Positions 1 through 8,538 of a stretch of 64,000 bases of DNA are shown piece after piece. Every line of letters begins with the position of its first letter. The first letter of the stretch is position 1. The DNA is from Sutcliffiella horikoshii (GTDB lineage: Bacteria; Bacillota; Bacilli; Bacillales; Bacillaceae_I). The notes under the pieces were generated by a model. It did not search any database. It had not been told where the DNA came from and worked only from the letters and a program-made list of their open reading frames with translations. The stretch is taken from the NCBI RefSeq assembly GCF_008180725.1, contig NZ_VTEV01000004.1, forward strand, positions 366,286-430,285, written 5' to 3'. The translations under genes and the position numbers were made by a program.

Positions 1-421
1 AGGGAGGCGGAAAAAGGAGAAGAAAGGTCCTCATCGATGTTATGAAGACCTCAGTGAGGAGGAAAAAGGAGAAGAGAGGTCCTCATCGCTGTTATGAAGA
101 CCTCAGTGAGGAGGAAAAAGGAGAAGAGAGGTCCTCATGGTAGATATGAAGACCTCAGTGAGGAGAAAAAAGGAGAAGAGAGGTCCTCATCGCTGTTATG
201 AAGACCTCAGTGAGGAGAAAAAAGGAGAAGAGAGGTCCTCATCGCTGTTATGAAGACCTCAGTGAGGAGAAAAAAGGAGAAGAGAGGTCCTCATCGCTGT
301 TATGAAGACCTCAGTGAGGAAAAAAAAGGAGAAGAGAGGTCCTCATCGCTGTTATGAAGACCTCAGTGAGGAGGAAAAAGGAGAAGAGAGGTCCTCATCG
401 CCGTTATGATGAAGACCTCAG
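1..421 (+). repeat. 52-bp tandem repeat array A
   Basis: The GAAGACCTC core occurs at 44, 96, 148, 200, 252, 304, 356 and 411. The spacing is exactly 52 bp except for the last step (55, an added GAT). The array is cut by the window edge, so its real length is unknown. Each junction contains GAGGTCCTCAT, a 7-nt loop and ATGAAGACCTC, an imperfect hairpin. The linker is purine-rich on this strand (GTGAGGAGGAAAAAGGAG). There is no convincing coding potential. It belongs to the same family as the arrays at 5765, 21785, 41612 and 60431. Confidence 0.95.
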
Positions 422-426
422 TGACA

Positions 427-666
427 ATGAAGTTTCAATTTAAAATGGTCAATGATGAAGCTCAGGAATTGTTAAGAAAGCTTGTGCTTCAAGGATTTCA
501 TTATCGATATGCTTCTCGTCCACGAATTCTGCATCTTGTGCAGTTTTTACTTGTTCTTAAGTATTTGAGAAAGAGATGATTTGTTCTTGATTGGAAAAAC
601 ACGTGGGTTATCCCAAAACATTTGACCTCTCCCATCACAAAACTTATATTTAAAGAACGACCATAA
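427..666 (+). pseudogene. possible broken small gene with an in-frame TGA
   Basis: An open frame starts with ATG at 427, directly after the last repeat unit, and runs 50 codons to a TGA at 577-579. The same frame then stays open for 28 more codons to TAA at 664-666. The first part has a protein-like composition (KFQFKMVNDEAQELL near the N-terminus) and the second reads VLDWKNTWVIPK. No ribosome binding site is visible, and I do not recognise the product. In B. subtilis ypiB lies upstream of ypiF, but this sequence does not resemble YpiB as I know it. It could be a decayed gene, a 50-residue protein, or chance. Confidence 0.25.
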
Positions 667-696
667 ATCCCTAAAAGAAAGAGATGAAACCAAACC

Positions 697-1155
697 ATGA
701 AATGGACAAGTAAAGATATCTCCCAATACGTTCAAGCAAAAGAATATATAGATACCGTCATCATTCCCTTGATGCCGATTAGTTTCGGGGACCATATCAA
801 AACGATTGCCTCCCACGGAGAATACATAAACATTTTAAGTTACGAATTGGAAAGACAATTTAAAGGAAGAGTTATCCTGTTGCCTCCATTCAGCTATATT
901 GAATCAGACCAAGCTGAAAACAAAGTAGCACAACTTAATAACCTTTCTCTACATATTAAAGAAAACAATATTAAACACGTTTTTCTAATGACTTCCGACA
1001 GTTCGTGGAGTCAGCAAGAACAGCAATTAGAAGGGAAGCTCATATGGTTACCTGCGATCCCTTTAGAGGATATGGAAGATAAATATAAACAAAAAATCAT
1101 TCAAGATCAGATGAATCAGTTATTACCGATGTTTATCCAAAAATGGCAGGATTAA
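697..1155 (+). CDS. ypiF: YpiF family protein (DUF2487)
   Basis: This 152-residue soluble protein resembles B. subtilis YpiF (DUF2487), whose biochemical role is unknown. The N-terminus (MKWTSKDISQY) and a mid-protein stretch typical of the family (SYELERQFKGR) support the call, as does its position immediately before qcrA, exactly as in B. subtilis. The ATG at 697 has only a weak purine-rich ribosome site (AAAGAAAGAG) upstream. No membrane segment or signal peptide is seen. A 246-bp gap containing a SigA-like promoter separates it from qcrA, so it is probably not strictly co-transcribed. Confidence 0.85.
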   Translation: MKWTSKDISQYVQAKEYIDTVIIPLMPISFGDHIKTIASHGEYINILSYELERQFKGRVILLPPFSYIESDQAENKVAQLNNLSLHIKENNIKHVFLMTSDSSWSQQEQQLEGKLIWLPAIPLEDMEDKYKQKIIQDQMNQLLPMFIQKWQD

Positions 1156-1295
1156 AAGGTTAGAAATTGGTGCAAAATATCCCAAAAGGCAAACTGCTAG
1201 CAAAATGATATTAAAAAAGCAATAAAAAAACGAAAATATTTTCAAAGGTTTAAAAATACGTCACAACCTTGCCATTTTTTCAAGGCAGGAGATTA

Positions 1296-1324
1296 TTGAC
1301 CTTGGGACAAGATTGATATATCAT
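1296..1324 (+). promoter_or_regulatory. predicted SigA promoter of qcrABC
   Basis: TTGACC at 1296-1301 and TATCAT at 1319-1324 are separated by 17 bp, about 75 bp before the qcrA ATG. Placement fits the known separate promoter of the qcr operon in Bacillus. The assignment rests on consensus matching only. Confidence 0.45.
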
Positions 1325-1401
1325 GAGAATGTCCTAGTTTTCTATGTGTTATAATCTACTGTCCGTATGGACTTAGTTCTTTCTATAGAGGGGGGAAAAC
1401 A

Positions 1402-1911
1402 ATGAGTGAGAAAAACCATCGCGTGTCTAGACGTCAATTTTTAAACTATACCCTTACTGGTGTAGGCGGTTTCATGGCAGCAGGTATGCTGATGCCAATG
1501 GTCCGTTTTGCAATTGATCCAGTGCTTAAAGCTGGAGTTGACCAAGAACTTGTTTATGTTTGTGAAGAAAGCGAACTAACAACTGAACCACAACGTTTTG
1601 ATTTTAAAATTGAGCAAGTTGATGCATGGTATGAATCTGAAGAACCAAGATCTGCTTGGATTTTTAAATCCGAAAATGGAGATGTAATTGCACTATCTCC
1701 TGTATGTAAGCATCTTGGCTGTACGGTGAACTGGGCTTCTGATGAAGCGAATCCGAATAGATTCTTCTGTCCATGCCACTATGGCTTGTATGAAAAAAAT
1801 GGTGACAACGTACCTAATACTCCTCCACTAGCTCCACTAGATGTTTATACACATAAAGTGGAAGATGGAAAAGTATATCTAGGTAGCGCAAAACCTAAAG
1901 GGGAGGCGTAA
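1402..1911 (+). CDS. qcrA: menaquinol:cytochrome c reductase Rieske iron-sulfur subunit
   Basis: This is the Rieske [2Fe-2S] subunit of the menaquinol:cytochrome c oxidoreductase (bc complex), which passes electrons from menaquinol to cytochrome c. The two cluster motifs are intact: CKHLGC at residues 102-107 and CPCHYG at 123-128. The N-terminus (SRRQFL followed by a hydrophobic stretch, residues 9-33) is a twin-arginine-like membrane anchor, so the cluster domain lies outside the membrane. The length of 169 residues is normal. The ATG at 1402 has a strong GAGGGGGG site. The gene is first in qcrABC, with a 3-bp gap to qcrB. Confidence 0.97.
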   Translation: MSEKNHRVSRRQFLNYTLTGVGGFMAAGMLMPMVRFAIDPVLKAGVDQELVYVCEESELTTEPQRFDFKIEQVDAWYESEEPRSAWIFKSENGDVIALSPVCKHLGCTVNWASDEANPNRFFCPCHYGLYEKNGDNVPNTPPLAPLDVYTHKVEDGKVYLGSAKPKGEA

Positions 1912-1914
1912 TAA

Positions 1915-2589
1915 TTGTTAAATAAGATTTATGACTGGGTTGACGAACGATTAGATATTACGCCAATGTGGCGCGATATCGCTGACCACGAGGTACCTGA
2001 GCACGTAAACCCAGCACATCACTTCTCCGCATTCGTTTATTGCTTCGGTGGATTGACATTCTTCGTAACCGTTATCCAAGTACTATCAGGTATGTTCTTG
2101 ACTATGTACTATGTTCCGGACATTAAAAATGCGTGGGAATCTGTGTATTATTTACAAAATGAAGTTGCGTTCGGTCAAATCGTACGCGGTATGCACCACT
2201 GGGGAGCAAGCTTAGTTATCGTAATGATGTTTTTACATACACTACGTGTTTTCTTCCAAGGTGCATATAAAAAGCCACGTGAACTTAACTGGGTGGTAGG
2301 AGTACTTATCTTCTTCATTATGTTAGGTCTTGGTTTTACAGGTTATCTATTACCTTGGGATATGAAAGCATTATTTGCAACAAAAGTAGGTTTAGAGATC
2401 GCCGCTGCAACCCCATTAATAGGGGATATGGTGAAAACCTTACTTGCTGGACATCCTGAAATTGTTGGTGCTCAAACACTGACTCGTTTCTTTGCGATTC
2501 ATGTATTCTTCTTACCTGCAGCTCTATTTGGCTTAATGGGTGCTCACTTTGTCATGATTCGTAAGCAAGGTATTTCTGGACCGCTATAA
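1915..2589 (+). CDS. qcrB: menaquinol:cytochrome c reductase cytochrome b subunit
   Basis: This is the b6-type cytochrome b of the bc complex, 224 residues with about four membrane helices. It has haem-ligand histidines in the expected helices (RGMHHWGAS near residue 92 and FFAIHVFFLP near 195) and the GFTGYLLPWD segment. It is a split, b6f-like cytochrome b, with the remaining helices carried on QcrC, as is usual in Bacillus. The start codon is TTG at 1915, three bases after the qcrA stop, with GGGGAGG in the end of qcrA as ribosome site. It is translated as the second gene of the operon. Confidence 0.97.
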   Translation: MLNKIYDWVDERLDITPMWRDIADHEVPEHVNPAHHFSAFVYCFGGLTFFVTVIQVLSGMFLTMYYVPDIKNAWESVYYLQNEVAFGQIVRGMHHWGASLVIVMMFLHTLRVFFQGAYKKPRELNWVVGVLIFFIMLGLGFTGYLLPWDMKALFATKVGLEIAAATPLIGDMVKTLLAGHPEIVGAQTLTRFFAIHVFFLPAALFGLMGAHFVMIRKQGISGPL

Positions 2590-2626
2590 GATTCATTATT
2601 TTTGATAACAAAGGAGGGGAACCTAT

Positions 2627-3421
2627 ATGCATAGAGGAAAAGGTATGAAGTTTGTTGGTGACTCGCGTGTCCCGGCAGTACGCAAACCTAATATTCCAAA
2701 AGATTATTCCGAGTTTCCTGGTAAAACGGAAGCATTCTGGCCAAACTTCTTGCTAAAAGAATGGATGGTTGGTGCGGTTTTCCTAATCGCATTCCTATGC
2801 CTGACTGTCGCTCACCAATCACCATTAGAGCGTATCGCAGATCCTACTGATACTGCGTATATCCCGTTGCCAGACTGGTACTTTTTATTCTTATACGAAC
2901 TACTTAAATATCAATATGCAGCTGGACCATACACTGTTATTGGTGCAATGATTATGCCTGGTCTTGCGTTTGGTGCATTGTTACTTGCTCCATTCTTAGA
3001 CCGTGGTCCTGAGCGTCGCCCAAGTAAGCGTCCAATTGCTACTGGTCTAATGTTACTTGGTATCGCTTCAATCTTCTTCTTGACTTGGCAGTCTGTAGAT
3101 TCTCATGACTGGGAAGCTGCAGCAGAACAAGGTGAGATCAGAGATGAACTTGCGATTGAAATTGATGAGAATGCAGAAGGTTACTTGATTCTACAAGAAA
3201 ATACCTGTCTTTCATGCCATGCTAACAACCTACAAGGTAGCCCTGGTGTTGCTCCATCATTACTAGACAACCCAGACTATACTTCTGAAGACTATCAGAC
3301 GATTGCAGTAGAAGGTATTGGTGGAATGGGAGCCGGTATTTTCAAAGGTACGGACGAAGAGCGTAAAATCCTAGGTGACTACCTAGTTGAAATGAATGAA
3401 AAAGCTGCGGAAGCAGAATAA
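2627..3421 (+). CDS. qcrC: menaquinol:cytochrome c reductase cytochrome b/c subunit
   Basis: This fusion of a subunit IV-like domain (about three membrane helices, residues 45-165) with a C-terminal cytochrome c domain completes the bc complex. The covalent haem motif CLSCH is at residues 194-198, and a Met-containing GIGGMGAGIF segment supplies the likely sixth ligand. The PDWYFLFLYE segment is typical of the b/c subunit. The ATG at 2627 follows AAGGAGGGG. Length (264) is close to the B. subtilis protein. It is the last gene of the operon, followed at once by a strong terminator. Confidence 0.97.
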   Translation: MHRGKGMKFVGDSRVPAVRKPNIPKDYSEFPGKTEAFWPNFLLKEWMVGAVFLIAFLCLTVAHQSPLERIADPTDTAYIPLPDWYFLFLYELLKYQYAAGPYTVIGAMIMPGLAFGALLLAPFLDRGPERRPSKRPIATGLMLLGIASIFFLTWQSVDSHDWEAAAEQGEIRDELAIEIDENAEGYLILQENTCLSCHANNLQGSPGVAPSLLDNPDYTSEDYQTIAVEGIGGMGAGIFKGTDEERKILGDYLVEMNEKAAEAE

Positions 3422-3426
3422 CATGG

Positions 3427-3453
3427 AAGCTGGCTAATTTAGCCAGCTTTTTT
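3427..3453 (+). terminator. terminator of qcrABC
   Basis: An AAGCTGGCTA/TAGCCAGCTT stem with a 3-4 nt AT loop is followed by a T run, starting 6 bp after the qcrC stop. Confidence 0.9.
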
Positions 3454-3492
3454 GTATAATGGAAACATCAATATAAAAAGTGAGGAAATAGG

Positions 3493-4089
3493 ATGTTAAC
3501 TTGGTTTATACACTTATTGAAGACACCAGTGATGCTGTGGTTGGTGTTGATTATTAATGTTCTTGGGACCATCTATGGATATATATGGTATGGTTATCAA
3601 TTAGCAGAAACCCCTGCTATTTTTCTTATTTTTGTCCCGGACAGTCCTACGGCAAGTCTTTTCTTCTGTTTTGTCTTGGTAGGATTTATTTTAAAAAAGA
3701 ATTTCAAACTGTTTGAGGCGTTAGCGATCATTACGCTAGTTAAATATGGAATATGGGCTGTAGTGATGAATATGTTAACGCTTATGGAAACAGGCTACTT
3801 GCCGATAGAAGGGTATATGCTAATTGTTTCTCATGGAGCGATGGCTGTGCAAGGAGTTCTATATAGTCCATATTATCGTTTTAAACTATGGCACCTTGTA
3901 GCAGCAGGAATATGGACTTTACATAATGATGTTATTGACTATGTATTTAAAATGATGCCTTGGTATGGAAGCTTAATGAAATACTTCCCTCAAATAGGAT
4001 ATTTCACATTTTGGTTAAGTATATTTTCCATCGGCCTCGCGTATTATTTCTCTTTACGAAACAATAGAATAAAGTTGTCCTTGGATTAA
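3493..4089 (+). CDS. ypjA: YpjA family membrane protein (DUF1405)
   Basis: This polytopic membrane protein of 198 residues is DUF1405, matching B. subtilis YpjA in size and position. About five to six hydrophobic segments are visible, starting with a strongly hydrophobic stretch at residues 13-33. Conserved-looking features include the FVPDSPTASLFF loop near residue 47 and LHNDVIDY near residue 146. The function is unknown. ATG at 3493 with GTGAGGAAA as ribosome site. It sits between qcrC and ypjB, 59 bp before the latter. Confidence 0.88.
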   Translation: MLTWFIHLLKTPVMLWLVLIINVLGTIYGYIWYGYQLAETPAIFLIFVPDSPTASLFFCFVLVGFILKKNFKLFEALAIITLVKYGIWAVVMNMLTLMETGYLPIEGYMLIVSHGAMAVQGVLYSPYYRFKLWHLVAAGIWTLHNDVIDYVFKMMPWYGSLMKYFPQIGYFTFWLSIFSIGLAYYFSLRNNRIKLSLD

Positions 4090-4148
4090 TGTTCTAACCT
4101 TGTCCACACTCTCATAACATTTAGTAGAGAATATGGGAGGGACAAGCG

Positions 4149-4946
4149 ATGAAAGCAAAAAGACATATACTAGCTATTCTATTATTTTTACTTATTTTCC
4201 CGTCAGGTATAACAGCACACTCTCATGAACCGTTAGAGCCATTTGCTCTTAATTTTATTATGGATGATGCACTTCAGCTGGTAAAAACGGAACGATATGT
4301 AGAAGCGCACAACCTAATGGATATTTTTTCTGATGAATTTACAAAGCTGATGGTAACGAATCAGCAAATCCCATCTGATGAAGTTAGGATCATATCTGTT
4401 GTTCATCAACAATCAATGGCCTCCCTTAGTGACACACTTCTTCCGCACGAAGAAAAAGTAAGGGCAATCATCAGACTCCGTCTGGCGGTAGATGCCATGA
4501 CTTCTGAACACCAGCCGATGTGGGTGGAGATGGAAGACCCGTTAATCATGACCTTTCAACAGCTGAAAGATTCGGTTGATACGAGGGACAGTGATTCTTA
4601 TGAGGCATTATATCGACGACTTTTATTGGAATACGACATGATTCATCCTAGTGTCAGAATGGATGTAAAACCAGAGTATATTCAAAAGATGGATGCCCAT
4701 ATCGATTATTTGGATAAAAATAGAGAGGCTTTACTTTCGCATTCAGAGGAATTCGACGATATGCAGGTGATTGAGGCAGATCTTAAAGCACTATTTAAAG
4801 AACTCAAAGAGGATGAAACAGATCCCTCACTCTTGTGGGTAATGATTTCAACAGGCAGCTTTATTTTATTGACACTGTCCTATGTGGCCTTCCGTAAGTA
4901 CTTGGGAGCTAAGAGGCTCGAAATGCGGAAAAAGCTTAAAGATTGA
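4149..4946 (+). CDS. ypjB: sporulation protein YpjB
   Basis: The 265-residue protein belongs to the YpjB family, associated with sporulation in Bacillus, with no known enzymatic activity. A cleavable signal peptide is likely at residues 1-23 (a lysine-rich start and a leucine/isoleucine core ending at TAHS). A single C-terminal membrane helix lies near residues 229-247 (LLWVMISTGSFILLTLSYV), followed by a basic tail. That implies a large domain outside the cytoplasmic membrane. ATG at 4149 with GGGAGGGAC upstream. Placement after ypjA matches B. subtilis. Confidence 0.85.
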   Translation: MKAKRHILAILLFLLIFPSGITAHSHEPLEPFALNFIMDDALQLVKTERYVEAHNLMDIFSDEFTKLMVTNQQIPSDEVRIISVVHQQSMASLSDTLLPHEEKVRAIIRLRLAVDAMTSEHQPMWVEMEDPLIMTFQQLKDSVDTRDSDSYEALYRRLLLEYDMIHPSVRMDVKPEYIQKMDAHIDYLDKNREALLSHSEEFDDMQVIEADLKALFKELKEDETDPSLLWVMISTGSFILLTLSYVAFRKYLGAKRLEMRKKLKD

Positions 4947-5029
4947 CAGGGATAAAATAAAGGAAATAAAATAATCCTAATAGGAAGACTACAGTTAGCT
5001 ATGTAATCAAGCTAAGGAGGGACTTACTA

Positions 5030-5710
5030 ATGGGATTGGGAATGTATCTAATCTATTTTGCTTTCTTGCTGATTGTCCCACTATGGGCGCAGTCAAGAGT
5101 GAAAAGCGCGTATAAAAAGTATTCAAAAGTTGCTTCCTCTTCCGGAATGCCGGGAGCAGAAGTTGCTAGGAGAATATTACACGATAACGGGATTCACGAT
5201 GTGAGGGTGGAAGAAACCAGGGGTCATTTGACTGACCATTATGATCCGCGCTCTAAAACAATTAGGTTATCTTCACACAACTATCACGGTAATTCCATAG
5301 CGGGTGCGGCAATTGCGGCTCATGAGGTTGGTCATGCCATCCAGGACAATCAAGATTACGCATTTTTACGGTTTCGCCATTCGTTAGTACCGGTCGCTAG
5401 TCTTGGCTCGAATATGTCATTTTTCCTGATTTTCGCAGGGATAATCTTTAGTGCAAGTAACCTGATTCTTATTGGAATCATCTTTATGGCGGCTGCGGTC
5501 TTGTTTCAGTTGGTAACCTTGCCTGTTGAATTTGACGCATCTAATCGTGCGATGGATCAAGTGGTGTCGCTTGGAATCATTAATAACAACGAAGAGCGTG
5601 AAACAAAGAAAGTACTGAATGCGGCGGCGTTGACTTATGTTGCAGCAGCAGCTGTTGCGGTAGCGGAGCTGGTGCGGTTTATTTTGATATATTTGGGTAG
5701 TAGGGAATAG
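5030..5710 (+). CDS. membrane-bound zinc metallopeptidase, YugP family
   Basis: This 226-residue integral membrane protein of the YugP family (neutral zinc metallopeptidase) carries the zinc-binding helix HEVGH at residues 98-102. Hydrophobic segments lie at residues 3-20, about 123-165 and 195-222. The sequence around the active site (AIAAHEVGHAIQD) is typical of the family; physiological substrates are not established. In B. subtilis yugP is elsewhere, so its place between ypjB and ypjC differs from that genome. ATG at 5030 with AAGGAGGGA, and a strong terminator follows. Confidence 0.9.
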   Translation: MGLGMYLIYFAFLLIVPLWAQSRVKSAYKKYSKVASSSGMPGAEVARRILHDNGIHDVRVEETRGHLTDHYDPRSKTIRLSSHNYHGNSIAGAAIAAHEVGHAIQDNQDYAFLRFRHSLVPVASLGSNMSFFLIFAGIIFSASNLILIGIIFMAAAVLFQLVTLPVEFDASNRAMDQVVSLGIINNNEERETKKVLNAAALTYVAAAAVAVAELVRFILIYLGSRE

Positions 5711-5723
5711 TTAGATTGATTTG

Positions 5724-5754
5724 GAGCAGCCATTATAGTGGCTGCTCTTTTCAA
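5724..5754 (+). terminator. terminator after the zinc peptidase gene
   Basis: GAGCAGCCA/TGGCTGCTC stem with a short loop followed by TTTT. Confidence 0.85.
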
Positions 5755-5764
5755 TATTTGGGAT

Positions 5765-5936
5765 GAAGACAATCTAAAGCAAAAAAATGGTGTAGAATTG
5801 TCTTCATAAAGGAGGTGAAGACAATCTTGACAAGTAAAAGACGTTGAAATTGTCTTCACAATGGTGATGAAGACAATTTGGCCAGAAAAAAAGCTGTGGA
5901 ATTGTCTTCATAGTGAAATCAAGACAACCCACAGCC
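5765..5936 (+). repeat. 52-bp repeat array E with the variant arm GAAGACAAT
   Basis: GAAGACAAT occurs at 5765, 5817 and 5869, exactly 52 bp apart, with a degenerate CAAGACAAC at 5920. Each is paired with ATTGTCTTC, the perfect reverse complement, giving hairpins of 9-11 bp arms with about 9-nt loops at unit junctions. The arms differ from the GAAGACCTC family elsewhere in the window at the same positions on both sides. It lies between two convergent genes. Confidence 0.92.
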
Positions 5937-5954
5937 AACTTTAAAAAGCAAATC

Positions 5955-6830
5955 TCATCGCTCCATCGGATTCTTATTCTCATCCAACGTAAAGCCTTCC
6001 CCTAGCACATCATGTACATCACTGACGGCCACAAATGCATGAGGATCTACAGAAGTGATGACATTTTTAAGTTTTACCAACTCATTTTTCGCAACAACAC
6101 AATACAACACATTCCGCTCAACCTTCGAAAACGAACCTTGTCCGCGCAAAATCGTCACTCCGCGGTCCATTTCCGCATGAACTTTAGAAGCAATTTCTTC
6201 ATTCTTTTCGGAAATGATAGTAGCGCCTTTGGCAGCATAAGCTCCTTCTTGCATAAAGTCAATCACACGAGCGGCAACAAAAACAGCAACAAGTGTGTAC
6301 ATCGCTTCCTGATAAGTTAAGTACATGATCAACGAAAGTACGATGACCACTGCATCAAACATGAACATCGCTTTTCCCATGCTCCAGCCAATATATTTAT
6401 GCGCAAGACGAGCGATAATATCCACTCCGCCTGTTGTTCCTCCATATCGGAAAATAATCCCCAAACCTATTCCGATGAATACTCCCGCAAACAACGCTGC
6501 TAAAGTTAAGTCATCTTCAAGAGGAGGGAACATCAATGGAACCCTTTGGAAGATCCATAAAAATAAGGACAAGCTAAAAGTTCCTATAAGTGTGTAGAAA
6601 AATGTATTCCTACCAAGCAGCTTCCAACCAATGAAAAAGATAGGGATATTAAGCAATAGGTTGGTATAAGAAGGGTCAAATCTGAAAAGAAAGTATAAAA
6701 GTAGGGTAATACCTGTAAAGCCGCCTTCTGCTAAATTGTTTTGCATATTGAAATTGACAAGTCCAAAAGCGAAGATAGCAGAACCGATTAGTATGTAGAT
6801 GATATTTTTGATTTTCAAGCCTTTTAACAT
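5955..6830 (-). CDS. ypjC: YitT family membrane protein (DUF161/DUF2179)
   Basis: This 291-residue protein has five to six predicted membrane helices in its first about 200 residues (YitT, formerly DUF161) and a C-terminal cytoplasmic DUF2179 domain (about residues 215-270, with the typical GVTILRGQGSFS start). The transport substrate is unknown. Length and position match B. subtilis YpjC, and it lies before the MazG-like/dapB operon on the opposite strand. Start ATG at 6830 with GGAGGTTCATC upstream. It converges with the zinc peptidase gene across array E. Confidence 0.9.
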   Translation of the reverse strand: MLKGLKIKNIIYILIGSAIFAFGLVNFNMQNNLAEGGFTGITLLLYFLFRFDPSYTNLLLNIPIFFIGWKLLGRNTFFYTLIGTFSLSLFLWIFQRVPLMFPPLEDDLTLAALFAGVFIGIGLGIIFRYGGTTGGVDIIARLAHKYIGWSMGKAMFMFDAVVIVLSLIMYLTYQEAMYTLVAVFVAARVIDFMQEGAYAAKGATIISEKNEEIASKVHAEMDRGVTILRGQGSFSKVERNVLYCVVAKNELVKLKNVITSVDPHAFVAVSDVHDVLGEGFTLDENKNPMER

Positions 6831-6946
6831 GATGAACCTCCAAGACCTAGATAGTTTACAACCTCTCTATTATAATAGACAAGGAGAAGAGAAGTAAATG
6901 AGATAAAGGGTAAGGCTTATTATTTGTTTTTTTATCACTTCCTGTC

Positions 6947-7012
6947 GATTCCGTTCCAGGTGTTCGCTTTCCGCGGGGCGGTGCTTAAGCCTCCTCGGCT
7001 GCGCCTAAGCCA
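6947..7012. repeat. degenerate half of the intergenic hairpin element
   Basis: TTCGCTTTCCGCGGGGCGG and CCTCCTCGGCTGCGCC match one arm of the approximately 125-bp element at 7050. The other end is missing. A further fragment (CGGCTGCGCCTGTGGGGTCT and downstream) lies at about 7220-7275. Together these pieces fill the 547-bp gap before the MazG-like gene; no gene is visible in it. Confidence 0.6.
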
Positions 7013-7049
7013 CTGAAAAAGCTTTGATTTTATCAATTGTTTAGACAAC

Positions 7050-7176
7050 GCTGTTGATTTCCGCAAATGGCTTCGCTTTCCTAAGGGCGCTGCTGGAGCC
7101 TCCTCGGCAAGCCTTCGGGGTCTCCACCTAGCGCTATCTCCCTCAGGAGTCTTCGCCTTTTGCTCCAATCAACAGC
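7050..7176 (-). repeat. intergenic hairpin element, copy 1
   Basis: The element is bounded by the perfect inverted repeat GCTGTTGATT (7050-7059) and AATCAACAGC (7167-7176). The interior shares GCTTCGCTTTCC, GCAAGCC, GGGGTCTCCACCTAGCGC and AGGAGTCTTCGCC with the copies at 18044 and 44689, in reverse orientation. Similar non-coding repeats are, to my knowledge, frequent in Bacillaceae intergenic regions. Confidence 0.85.
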
Positions 7177-7377
7177 TCAAAAATACCAAGTACTATATAA
7201 TATCAGTTTTTTAGTGGCCTCGGCTGCGCCTGTGGGGTCTCAAGTCTACCGCTACCTCCCGCCGGATTCTCACACCTTGCACTATAATTGACAGGATGGT
7301 GTTGCGTAATCGCAAGAATCAAGCTCAATCATTTGTCAAATGATAGGGTTTTAGCTAACATGATATGGTGAGGTGAC

Positions 7378-7722
7378 ATGAGCATGAGTGAAAAGACGAT
7401 GCAAGAAATACAAAAGGAAGTTGACCATTATATTTCCCAGTTTAAAGAAGGTTATTTCAGTCCGTTAGCGATGCTAGCAAGGATGACAGAGGAACTTGGA
7501 GAACTTTCTCGTGAAGTTAATCACTTTTACGGAGAAAAGCCGAAGAAAAGCACAGAAAAAGAAAATACGATGGAAGAAGAGTTAGGTGATATGCTGTTTG
7601 TGATGATTTGTTTCGCCAATTCTCTTAATATAGATCTACAAGAAGCACACGACCGTGTGATGGAAAAATTTCAAACAAGAGATAAAGATAGATGGACAAG
7701 GATTGAGGAGGAAGGGAAATAA
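7378..7722 (+). CDS. ypjD: MazG-like nucleotide pyrophosphohydrolase
   Basis: This 114-residue all-alpha NTP pyrophosphohydrolase is of the MazG/dCTPase-like superfamily, orthologous by size and position to B. subtilis YpjD. The metal-binding pattern is visible: [10 protein letters not shown] (about residues 39-48) and a second acidic helix [11 protein letters not shown] (about residues 65-75). It presumably hydrolyses non-canonical or excess nucleoside triphosphates; the substrate is unknown. ATG at 7378 follows GGTGAGGTG. The stop codon overlaps the dapB start (TAATG), so translation is coupled to dapB. Confidence 0.88.
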   Translation: MSMSEKTMQEIQKEVDHYISQFKEGYFSPLAMLARMTEELGELSREVNHFYGEKPKKSTEKENTMEEELGDMLFVMICFANSLNIDLQEAHDRVMEKFQTRDKDRWTRIEEEGK

Positions 7723-8525
7723 TGAAAAACATCAAGATCATTCTTGCCGGCCCTCGTGGACGCATGGGAAGAGAAGCAGTGGATTTAATACATAATACAG
7801 AACACTTTCAGTTGGTTGCTTGCCTCGACAGAGTAAATGAAGGCAAATTGCTTTCTGATGTGGAAGGGTTCCCTAAAATTGATGCGCCAATTTTCAATGA
7901 TCCAAGAACTTGTTTTAAAGAGATAGAAGCAGATGTACTTATAGATCTTACCACTCCTGAAATAGGGAAGATAAATACCAAACTTGCAGTGGAACATGGG
8001 ATTCGCCCTGTCGTTGGTACTACTGGCTTTAATGAAGAGGAACTACAAGAATTAACAGAACTTGCAGAATCCAAAAAAGTCGGTGTTATCATTGCTCCAA
8101 ACTTTGCGGTGGGAGCCATATTAATGATGAAATTTGCCCAAATGGCAGCAAAACATTTTCAAGACGTGGAAATCATGGAATTGCATCATGATAGAAAACT
8201 GGATGCTCCGTCTGGCACAGCCATAAAGACAGCAGAACTTATTTCTAAGACGCGTGAACCAAAACGCCAAGGCCATCCTGAGGAAGAGGAAACCATCAAT
8301 GGAGCAAGAGGAGCAGAAACCAAGGATGGCATTCGAATTCACAGTGTTAGATTGCCAGGGCTTGTAGCGCACCAAGAAATAATGTTTGGCGGGGAAGGAC
8401 AATCTTTGACAATCCGTCATGATTCCTACAATCGGGCAAGCTTCATGTCTGGGGTTAAACTGTCTGTGGAAACGATCATGAATCTGGAAGAGTTAGTATA
8501 CGGCTTGGAAAATATTATCGAGTAA
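7722..8525 (+). CDS. dapB: 4-hydroxy-tetrahydrodipicolinate reductase
   Basis: DapB reduces 4-hydroxy-tetrahydrodipicolinate with NAD(P)H in the diaminopimelate/lysine pathway, feeding peptidoglycan and spore dipicolinate. The nucleotide-binding [11 protein letters not shown] lies at residues 10-20, VGTTGF in the middle, and the family signature [15 protein letters not shown] contains the catalytic histidine and lysine. At 267 residues it is full length. The start overlaps the preceding stop by one base. It belongs to the long run of genes through bshA, as in B. subtilis. Confidence 0.97.
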   Translation: MKNIKIILAGPRGRMGREAVDLIHNTEHFQLVACLDRVNEGKLLSDVEGFPKIDAPIFNDPRTCFKEIEADVLIDLTTPEIGKINTKLAVEHGIRPVVGTTGFNEEELQELTELAESKKVGVIIAPNFAVGAILMMKFAQMAAKHFQDVEIMELHHDRKLDAPSGTAIKTAELISKTREPKRQGHPEEEETINGARGAETKDGIRIHSVRLPGLVAHQEIMFGGEGQSLTIRHDSYNRASFMSGVKLSVETIMNLEELVYGLENIIE

Positions 8526-8538
8526 CGGGGGGACTGTC

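Noticed and set aside
577-579. TGA at 577 as a selenocysteine codon
   Set aside because: No SECIS-like hairpin directly follows, no cysteine homologue is known and the frame itself is doubtful.
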